NCBI GenBank assembly: GCA_014905825.1
Contig: JACGCN010000015.1
Coordinates: 806,001-870,000, forward strand
From: Lyophyllum atratum
Taxonomy: Eukaryota; Basidiomycota; Agaricomycetes; Agaricales; Lyophyllaceae
Direction: 5' to 3'
Length of the DNA: 64,000 nt
Position numbers and translations under genes: made by a program. The notes beneath the pieces are model-generated. The model was not told the DNA's origin. It ran no database searches and saw only the letters and a program-made list of their open reading frames with translations. Each line of letters opens with the position of its first letter. Position 1 is the first letter of the stretch. Shown here piece by piece: positions 56,451-64,000 of this stretch.

Positions 56451-57332
56451 CCTCTCCGCATCCCTCCTGGCCCTATCTTCCTTCGTTACTGCGTCAACCG
56501 CTGCGCGAATCAGCATCTCGCTGAGGGTACCGATGTCCCACGCGCCTCCCGGCGTGTCGATTGCTGAATGCCATAATCGGCGCTGTTCCGATAAGTAGCG
56601 GAGGAGCCCCCGCCTGTCGAGGGGGTCCTTCGTGGACCGCAACGGGTGCATCTGTAACCTGGTGAAGAGGTTGGTCATCATGACCTGCCTCTGTCGTGTC
56701 CAACCTGCGGCGTGGATCGCGTCGAGGAATCGCGGAACCGCGATCTGAACCTCCTCCCACGTCAAGTTCCTGTCGTCCACGGCAGAGCGCGCCTCCCTCG
56801 ATGCTGCGGCTGAGACCCAAGTCGCACGGCCCTCCTTGTCGAAGGTCTGCACCATGGCACTCTCGTCCAGGGTCGCGGAGTTCTTCAGCGCGTGGTCGAG
56901 GCCGTCGTTGGTAAAGTACCAGAGCTCGACATAATTCCCCTTTTGGAGCCGAGTGGTCGCGTATGCCGATAAGATCTCGGGCGGGGTGCTGGGCGGAGGA
57001 ACCTCGGGGATCTCGATGTACTTCGTCCTGTGCTTCTTGCGCTCCTCAGCGCGCGAGGTCTCATCCTCGTGACTCCTCGCCTCCTCTTGGCGTGCCTGTG
57101 TTGCCTGCATCTGCCGTTCCGCCTCCGCTGCCGCTGTCTCCTCTGCCTCCACCTGACGAGCCCAGATCGTCCTTTCGACCCTGTTGCTAGCGTTCCAGGT
57201 CTGGGTCAACATCACGGTCGCCGTCGCGTCGTCGATCCCGTCTCGGATGAGAGCTTCTCGCGCATCCTGGTAATCTTCTGACGCAAAGTCGGGGCATATC
57301 GCCTCGTTGGGGTCGTTCCTGATGACGGGCAT
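56451..57332 (-). CDS. Ngaro gag, N-terminal part
   Basis: Start ATG 57330-57332 (MPVIRNDPNEAICPDFASEDYQDAREALIRDG). A Glu/Ala/Arg coiled coil follows, then TTRLQKGNYVELWYFTNDGLDHALKNS and a capsid-like helical region (LTWEEVQIAVPRFLDAIHAAGWTRQRQVMMTNLFTRLQMHPLRS). The part ends ...EDRARRDAER at about 56451. Beyond it the frame runs through the palindromic minisatellite and then through non-gag sequence into the RT frame. The 1,247-codon open stretch is therefore not one natural protein. Confidence 0.7.
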
Positions 57333-57373
57333 GGCCAGAGAATGTTTTTAAAGCAAGTAGATAGATATAGATA

Positions 57374-57526
57374 TGCAAAAAGTAATCGTAGTGTACGATT
57401 TCGCGTGAATGAGTGAGCTTTCCTGAGGTGGCGGGCAGCAAAGCGGGTGCCCGCCACCGACGCTTACTCAGCACGTAGACCCTCTTTTCGGATCACCCTC
57501 GTTCCTCGGGTTCTCCGAAAACATCA
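57374..57526 (-). repeat. Split direct repeat A1
   Basis: 153 bp at the 5' end of the element in its own orientation. Same hairpin as A2, at 57427-57458. Confidence 0.93.
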
Positions 57527-57790
57527 CCAACGATGCTGACCCCCGAGTTCCGGGGTCTCGTTCCGCCGATTCGCCATGTCAGCCGCTGTCAGCCCCCGCG
57601 TCTGGCTATGCGTTTGCGCTAAGGCGGTAGCTACCATCAGGAAGGCCGGCGCTGTATTCCTCTTCACATAGCCCAGCCTCAGAGTCGAATTTGAAGTCGT
57701 GATGCAACATCTTCCCTCCGGTCTACGTATTATATAGAAATTAAACAACTTAAATACAAAACAGCAGTCGCGAGCCTCTATCCGTGTCCC
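57527..57790 (-). repeat. Unclassified dispersed repeat, copy B (5' part)
   Basis: Reverse complement of copy A 10870-11100. Shared words include GGCTCGCGA, GAGGGAAGATGT, TTCGACTCTGAG and GCGGCTGACATGGCGAATCG. It continues at 51724 once the retrotransposon is removed. Its outer end lies about 35 bp past the stop of the NAA35 gene. Confidence 0.75.
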
Positions 57791-57825
57791 CAAAAATCGT
57801 GAAAAATATATTATAGATGAGCATA

Positions 57826-60784
57826 TCATACTGCCTGAGTCGTCGTCTCCGGTGGATCGATAAATGGAAACCATGGATGCGTGTTCACATCCCATTTCAG
57901 ACTCTTCACATCGAAGTCCTCGATGTCCCGCACGGAGGTGGGGAGACCTTGCAGTCTTTCACATGCGGCAATTAGACCGCGTAGAAACTATTATAGACAC
58001 AGGTAAGAAGTCAGAAAACGAAGATGGCAGCTGTAGGGAGACGAGGAGCTACTAACCTGCATTCTATCAGTCGCCCACAAACTAGCCCATCCACCCGTAG
58101 ACCCAGACTGAACGAGACCCGTCAAAATACCCTGCGCCAATTCAATCGAACCCGAAGGGGAGAACAGTTCGTCCTGGACACCGATATTAGTCCCGTACAC
58201 CCACATTCGAAGCTGTAAGTTGATCTCACCTGCAAGACGTCCGTGCAGACTGGCATGATGCGGTACAGCTCTGGGTGCCCCACGGTAGGCGTCGTGATGT
58301 CGTCGTACTCGGGGCGAAACGCCCACTTGTAGCGGCGGAAGAAGGCGGGGCGCATGCGATTCCAGTCGAAGCTAAGTAAGGACATGGAAGCCTGGGATAA
58401 GCAGGGATCGTCAGGGAGGACAACGCGGGGTGCTGCGCGTAGACGTACGACAAACGCTGCGGTAGACATGGCCTGAAGAGCCGTGAGTAGCTGGTACTGG
58501 AAAGCCATCTCTTGGTAGGCCGTAGAGTCTGCGGCATGTCAGCATTAGCATAGTAAAACGCGCTCTTCACGTACCTTTTGGTACGACATTCAGCAGGTCA
58601 TCCAAGCATGATAAATGCTCTTCGAGTACACGAGCGGCATACCAGTACGCAAAAGGGCGTTCCTCCGAGGAGAACAGGTCCAGTTGAAATCCAGAGAATA
58701 CCACCTCTCGGATGGCGGACAACCTCCAGATAAGGGCCACCTTCGGGAGGCACATGAATATGCTGTCCTTCGGGAGACTCTAATCATTGCGTCAGCCTGC
58801 ATGAAAAGCACCAGGATATCGGAAAAGACCAACAGTCCCATCGAGTCCGCTCGTAAGATCCGTTAGTAGATCGTACAAGTTATGCCAGTCTAGTAATGAC
58901 TTCGCTAGGTGCCGCCTCCGCCGCGGAGGATTCAGCCACAGCCCTCTGATGTGCGGAGTAATCAGCTATGGAACGTCGAATGGTAATACGTAACACAACA
59001 CAAGGAGAGCGAAAAACGAAACACGAAGAAAGACAGAAGACAAGAAGGGGGAGAAAAAGGGATGAGCCCCATGGACATTCGTGCACTGGGAGAAACGAGA
59101 CGTGCCTTGTATAGGATGCGCTCTATACGCGGGAGCGGGGGCGTCTCTGAAGGCCAATAGTGTTTAACTGTTCGGCCGATGGTGTCGTAGGTGACGCCTA
59201 GGGTTTCGTAGAAGAAGCGGTCAACCATCCAGGTGAAGGTGTATCTGTTAAGAATAAGGAGGCCGTCGTAAAAGGTAGACTGTGAACCATTGTTCAGTCA
59301 CAATCGATAAGGGTGCGGAGAGTTCCTACCTGTGTATATGAGCGTAGATATGGAATTGGCGGCGGCTGTTTCGGCAGCCACACGCGAAGGTTTCCAACGA
59401 TCTAGCAAAGGCTGTTACGGTTGGGCAACGATGACGTCAAAGCCAATGCTCACCTCCCATGTGGACAAGCTATGTGCCTGCGCAAGCAGGCTGACCTCCT
59501 GCCAGCCGTCAAGGAGAGCATCAATTGCCTTCCACGTGTCTTCGGGAGGCGGCACAGGTATGACTCGGAGAGGTACAAATGTTTTCAGACGCCTTGCGAT
59601 TGAGGGGTCGAACGCATAGTGAGCAGGCGATGTGAGGTCTGGTTCGGGTGAGGGGTGAGAGCGAATGATAGATAGTTGTTCTCGGGCTGAGTCTATGAGA
59701 TTTTGGTATTCCGAGGGGTTAGTGAAAACGTCGGATTGCATGAGCTGCAGTATTGTCTTGTGCTTCCAGTTAGTGATCGTATAGTGGTTCTCAATGAAGG
59801 TCATACCTTCCGTAGTCCTATTCTAGCTCGCAGAGCGTTGCGCCATAGGACTGGAACTGCAAGACGTGACACGACATTTAGTGGAGAGATTACGCCGACA
59901 TACAAGTATTGGTGTGTTGCAACCACATGCTGGCATCTTCCAGTATGGACAGCACAAATTTGACAGGTACACCTTCAAGAAGCGAAACATCGCATTTTTC
60001 GCCCTGCCAATCTTCTGCCTGTACATAACTTTAGTAACAGACACAGAAAGGCTACGAGAAAGGATAATGAGAAAGGATACTGACATCTTGAACACCTCCT
60101 TTCGATAGCTCTCGCCACGAAAGGTCGCAGCATTTGAGCAGCCCCATAATCCACGCCCTTAGGACAAGGAATACCAATTGCGGGGGACGCGAAGGATCAA
60201 ACTTCGCCATAGTTTGGGGAGGCATGTATTCGGGGTCGATCTCTGTCAATAAGTGGACATAGAGCAGCGTAAACACGGTATGCGAGAGGAGATTTCCAGA
60301 GTGCCATTCCATCTTGGCACGAATTGTCAGTCCAAAGTTCGTCGCGACCAGCAAGGAATAACTCACCTCATAGGAAAAGGATCTATCCAGAATCCAACAC
60401 AGTTCTTGTGGGAGTAGAGGGGTCATCGGATCGAACGGGAGCCTTTCGTACTCTTCCAAAATCAAACCACTGTCAAGTCGCGGTTCGCCGATCTTGACTC
60501 GGATGTATTAGTTTAGCCTGCACATCAACCCTGCTCAACTCACCTCAAAAGCCCCCATCGCATCGTGCAACGTGAGATCGTCCATGAATACAAAGCTCCC
60601 CGGTTCCATAGCTTGAACATAAAAGAATCATAAAGGTGCGTTCTACCGCTCCAGATGGTCACCACGTACCAGCCGCCGCGTCCTGGAAGACTTTTGTAAC
60701 ATCCTCGAAATTGAACCCAGCTCCAGGCATCACCTCCTCCGGAATATCGATGATCATGCTGTCCATGCTGCTGGTGAGCGCCAT
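57826..60784 (-). CDS. MAK10: NatC acetyltransferase auxiliary subunit Naa35/Mak10
   Basis: Auxiliary subunit of the N-terminal acetyltransferase NatC, anchoring Naa30 to ribosomes. Start ATG 60782-60784 (MALTSSMDSMIIDIPEEVMPGAGFNFEDVTKVFQDAAAG). Next exons read EPGSFVFMDDLTLHDAMGAFEIGEPRLDSG (Mak10 signature), RLPFDPMTPLLPQELCWILDRSF, MEWHSGNLLSHTVFTLLYVH, and FLVLRAWIMGLLKCCDLSWREL. Then QDWQGEKCDVSLL-like, WKAIDALLDGWQEVSLLAQAHSLS, FTWMVDRFFYETLGVTYDTI and VFSGFQLDLFSSEERPFAYWYAARVLEEHLSCLDDLL. The last part reads AYQEMAFQYQLLTALQAMSTAAF, KWAFRPEYDDITTP and FDVKSLKWDVNTHPWFPFIDPPETTTQAV, stop 57826-57828. More than ten introns; length over 700 residues fits the family. Confidence 0.87.
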
Positions 60785-60911
60785 GCAGGGGCACGAGGCC
60801 ACAAGGACGGGGACTGTATTCAACAGTACAATGTCAACGGGTACAACAACGTTTTTGACTTTGTTGCGTGCCGGACAACTGCATTTGGAATTTGTGGCTG
60901 TGCAAAAATAA
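60785..60911. promoter_or_regulatory. 127-bp bidirectional promoter, MAK10 / TrpRS
   Basis: Only 127 bp separate the two divergent ATGs. No obvious TATA box on either side, so initiation is probably TATA-less and shared. Confidence 0.6.
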
Positions 60912-62343
60912 ATGTTCTTTTTGGGCAAGCATGTCTTGCTCAACCAATTCTCGAGGACGACGCGACGAGCCTTCAGTGCTCCGTCTAATGCACCCGTAGG
61001 GCGTGTTATATTCTCTGGAATACAGCCGACAGGTGTTCCTCATGTGAGCGGTCATGTCTCGTCACGTATGAATTTTCTGACTAGAATTGGCCAGCTAGGC
61101 AATTACCTGGGGGCACTGTCGAATTGGGTCAAGCTGCAGAAGACAGCTGCACCAGAGGACGAACTGTTGTTCTCGATAGTCGGATGGCACGCGTTGACGC
61201 TACCCCAGGACCCTGACACTCTCGCGGCCTCCAGGAGGGATCTCCTGGCGACTTTGTTGGCGATTGGACTTGACCCGAAACGTTCAATACTGTTTCATCA
61301 GGACCATGTGAGTACGAGACCGGAATTTATGGTATTTGAGCCTTATATCATCCCTAGAATCCAGCACACACCGAACTTGCTTGGATCTTGAGTTGCATTA
61401 CACCAATTGGCAAGTTGCGACGAATGACTACCTGGAAGGTACGTAGTGACTCGTACAAGAATCCTATATACTCACTGCTGTGAAAGTCACGCATGGCTGC
61501 GTCGCGGGGTGCAAACGACGAATCTGAGGTTGACGAAACCTTGCTCAACGCCGGCCTCTTCACTTATCCTGTTCTCCAAGCCGCCGACATCTTGATTTAC
61601 AGGTAAGGACCGGGATGAACTCTCCAACTGTGATTGACTTCATACGGCCTCAGGGCAACCCATGTTCCCGTTGGCGAAGACCAAACACAGCACCTCGAAC
61701 TATGCCGAGATCTAGCGTACACCTTCAACCGCACCTTCGCCCCCGAAGATCCCATGTTCAACCTCCCCTCCCAACTCAACAGTAAGCCGCCCCCCACCCC
61801 TTTACACTCGTCTAACCACACGCCCATCCAGCAATATCCCGACGCATCCTCTCCCTCCGAGACCCAACTTCCAAAATGTCCAAATCCTCACCCGACCTGC
61901 AATCACGCATCCTCCTAACGGATACCCACGCAGAAATCAAGTCCAAAATCCGCGTAGCCGTCACCGACTCTATCAGAGGGGTCACGTACGACCCCGTCTC
62001 GCGCCCTGGGGTGTCGAACCTCCTCACCATCCTCGCGGCATGCACGGACGAGGACGTCCACGATGTGGCGCGGAGGTATGAGGGCAAGGGACACGGAGAT
62101 CTCAAGCCTGATGTAGCAGAAGCGGTGGAAGAGCTGATCAAGGGACCCAGAGCTGAATTCGAGAGGATACGGCACGAGGCGGCATTTTTGGCGGAGGTGG
62201 CGAGGATGGGAGCGGAGAAGGCGAGAGAGCGGTCGGAGGGCACGATGCGGGAGGTTAGGGAGCGGCTGGGCTTGCGCGATGGGATACGGCGACCTCACGT
62301 GGACCGCATTGCTAGACGACGCGACGAGGGGATCGCCCAGTGA
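60912..62343 (+). CDS. MSW1: Mitochondrial tryptophanyl-tRNA synthetase
   Basis: Class I aminoacyl-tRNA synthetase charging mitochondrial tRNA-Trp. Start ATG 60912: [30 protein letters not shown], a basic Ser/Arg-rich mitochondrial presequence. Then [29 protein letters not shown] (HIGH-like motif HLGN formed across intron 1), [17 protein letters not shown] and [35 protein letters not shown]. Further on are [46 protein letters not shown] and [21 protein letters not shown] (KMSKS loop). A C-terminal anticodon-binding helical domain ends at [13 protein letters not shown], stop 62341-62343. Five introns, all GT-AG. The bacterial-like length and motifs identify the mitochondrial form. Confidence 0.92.
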
Positions 62344-62524
62344 TTAATGAGGAGTCAACTCCAGTGGTCTTTTGCGATTCGTTCTGATACAAAGTGCCAG
62401 CTTACAACATTTCCTAATAGTATCGCGTTAGACAAGCCGACTCAATATATCCTTCATTTGGTTCCACGAATTGGCGTCCTTCGATGCCAGCGTGTATCAT
62501 GGTGGCCTCAAGACGCGCATTCTT

Positions 62525-64000
62525 TCCAGACCATTCGCAGCGGCTGACATGGGGAAACGGTCGCGGAACGGGCATCGGATATCGGATATCCGTTGGCCGC
62601 ATCCTGGCAGGGTATAAAACCCGCCGACCTTGAGCCAACCTTTCGTCAGCACTCTTTACCTCTCACTTCCATCATCTCCTATGTTTTATCCACTTTCCAC
62701 TTTCCACTTCCATCTCGCCTTCTACCTCCATGCTCTCGTCCCATGTACATCGTAAGTCCTTCATCAACTATGTCACGTATCGAATTCTAGCTGACGGCGT
62801 CATCGTCGCGTCTGTCAGCCACCTCCAATAGTCAAGCTGGGCCTGGTGAGTAGCTACCCCTCTCGCTTGCGCCTTCCTTTACTGATACACATGTTCTCTC
62901 CCGCCTAACAGGATTCGACCTCCCACATCCCGCCCAACAAGATTCGGCTCCCAAGCATCCCGCCCAACAAGATTCGACCCCCAAGCATCCCGCCTAACAA
63001 GATTCGATCCCCAAGCATCCCGCCCAACAAGATTTGAGCCTCAAGCGCTCGACCGACGTACCCCAAGTCGCAAGAGTCAAGACCTGGACCTGCGTGATGT
63101 GTGATCTCCGTAGATAATTGCTTTGCATGTACTGGGGGTGCGGGGCTTCCCGTGATCAAGGGCGGACGCGCGTCTCATTTCCGGGAGTCCAGGTTAGCGT
63201 CGTAGTACCTCGGTGGCCTTTCCGACTGCCCTCACGGGTTAGGAGGACTGGTTGACACACGAGAGAATCGACCAGCATTAGCCTCCGATGTGGTGGGCCA
63301 CGTCTCCGCCCTGACCCAGCGGTCAGGCTGCCTGCCGCTACTGGCTGAATCTTTCCGATACGCGACTTGGATTCCCTTGGTCTTCTTTTTTTTTGCCTCC
63401 GGGCTTTTTTTTGTTTTCGAGGGGCCGAGTTAGCGTCGATGAACCACGGTGGCCTCTCTGACTGCCCCTCTGGGGTTAGAACGATTGGATGACACTCGAG
63501 GATCGACCAGCGACCTGTAGCACGATGGGCTGTCGGACCCTGCCCTGACCAGACAGCTGGAGGCCGATGGCTGACGTGTGAGGATAAACACCATCATCGC
63601 GACTCGTTTTGTGTTTTCGTCTTCTTTGGGTCCCCTTTAGTGTTTACTTGTCATTTTCCACCCCCTTTTCCCCTTTTTTTATATTCGTAACCGACCATAT
63701 TATCAACGCATGGATTTCGAATAGGTGCGGAGAGTCCGAAGAGTGGTGCGACTGTGCCTCGAATTTCGTAGCTCGTATAGTATTCGATTGCCATGATGTA
63801 GAGCATTTACGAATCCATCCCAGAAGGCGGTGCAATGTCCGGGACGACTCCCTCGAGGTCTGGGGTTGAGCGCGTTAACATTGATTCGTTGGACGTTGGG
63901 CCCCTCCCAGTCGAAGTCAAAATTGATCATATTTGGCAACCATTGATTCGTGTTCGAGGTCACATCAATGTACTCCATGAACGAACCTTATGTCCCTTCT
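62525..64000 (+). repeat. Unclassified dispersed repeat, copy C (truncated by window)
   Basis: Same order of landmarks as copy A: GCGGCTGACATGG (62540), GGTATAAAA (62610), leader CTTCCATCATCTCCTATG, a donor-like CATCGTAAGT, CCCGCC-AACAAGATTCGA units, and two GC-rich modules (about 63175-63270 and 63420-63510). The T-rich tract, TTAGTGTTTACTTGTCATTTTC (63638) and GCATTTACGAATCC (63800) follow. It lacks the 280-bp internal duplication of copies A and B but has a short tandem array instead. It ends in an open stretch VERVNIDSLDVGPLPVEVKIDHIWQP on the plus strand that runs to the window edge. Confidence 0.72.
62900..63037 (+). repeat. Tandem array of ~31-bp units in copy C
   Basis: About five units of the form (C)AAGCATCCCGCC(T/C)AACAAGATT followed by (C)GA.CCC. 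Only one to a few of these units occur in copies A and B, so the array expanded locally. Confidence 0.85.

Larger units (their letters stand above)
51725..57526 (-). mobile_element. Ngaro/DIRS-order retrotransposon with split direct repeats
   Basis: A 5.8-kb element on the minus strand. It encodes a Gag with zinc-finger motifs, reverse transcriptase-RNase H and a tyrosine recombinase in overlapping frames, and no integrase or aspartic protease that I can see. Its terminal organisation is A1 (57374-57526), ORFs, B1 (52149-52331), A2 (51996-52148), an 88-bp spacer, B2 (51725-51907). This A1-ORFs-B1A2B2 layout is the split-direct-repeat structure of Ngaro/PAT elements. Both repeat pairs look identical by eye, pointing to recent insertion. 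There is no target duplication, as expected for recombinase-mediated integration. It sits inside dispersed repeat copy B. Confidence 0.92.

Noticed and set aside
53589..57332. A single 1,247-residue open frame across the retrotransposon
   Set aside because: It joins gag N-terminus, satellite-encoded repeats, out-of-frame gag and RT only because no stop intervenes. Domain order and overlapping starts show separate ORFs.
51715..57535. Target-site duplication around the retrotransposon
   Set aside because: The flanks (GATTTTATAC and CCAACGATGC) share no direct repeat, consistent with tyrosine-recombinase integration.
62900..63037. CRISPR-like regular repeats
   Set aside because: Units are directly adjacent with degenerate ends and no unique spacers, in a eukaryotic genome; a plain tandem repeat.

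Overview
The window is nuclear DNA of a filamentous basidiomycete, most likely an Agaricomycete. The reasons are dense genes on both strands, many short introns of about 45-70 nt with GT-AG borders, basidiomycete-style F-box and KNH-like membrane protein families, secreted GH12 and PL14 carbohydrate-active enzymes, and a Ngaro/DIRS-type tyrosine-recombinase retrotransposon. Gene models were spliced by eye from conserved protein motifs and plausible splice sites. Outer coordinates are therefore firmer than some internal exon borders.

Layout. 1-3060: the 3' part of a glutamate 5-kinase (proline synthesis) and a complete ribose-phosphate pyrophosphokinase. 3359-6494: a tandem pair of secreted GH12 endoglucanases on the minus strand. 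6837-10176: a decayed AIM9-like phosphotransferase pseudogene and a damaged F-box gene, with a diverged duplicated segment on either side of the F-box gene. 10860-12760: copy A of an unclassified dispersed repeat. 13073-24047: inositol polyphosphate multikinase, a PL14-type polysaccharide lyase, an SLC41/MgtE-type divalent cation transporter, the SAGA subunit Ada3/Ngg1, a probable RNA polymerase I RPA34 subunit, and a coiled-coil nuclear protein. 24301-35479: a large TPR-CCCH protein carrying four copies of a ~200-residue domain, a hypothetical acidic protein, endonuclease III (NTH1), and a fused ThiD-TenA thiamine enzyme. 36159-44477: a tandem array of four paralogous single-pass membrane proteins. 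45663-49430: a sterol/UDP-glycosyltransferase. 49640-57790: copy B of the dispersed repeat (minus strand), split by a complete 5.8-kb Ngaro-like retrotransposon at 51725-57526. 57826-62343: NatC subunit Mak10/Naa35, divergent from mitochondrial tryptophanyl-tRNA synthetase. 62525-64000: copy C of the dispersed repeat, running off the window.

Most genes are unlinked housekeeping functions and do not form a pathway cluster. The unusual material is (i) the Ngaro element, whose split direct repeats (A1 - ORFs - B1 A2 B2) look identical, contain perfect hairpins, and whose gag region holds a palindromic minisatellite; (ii) its nested insertion next to the TATA box of a promoter-bearing repeat that occurs three times in the window; (iii) the four-gene membrane-receptor-like array, in which promoter and gene were duplicated together; and (iv) the TPR-CCCH-(domain)x4 protein.
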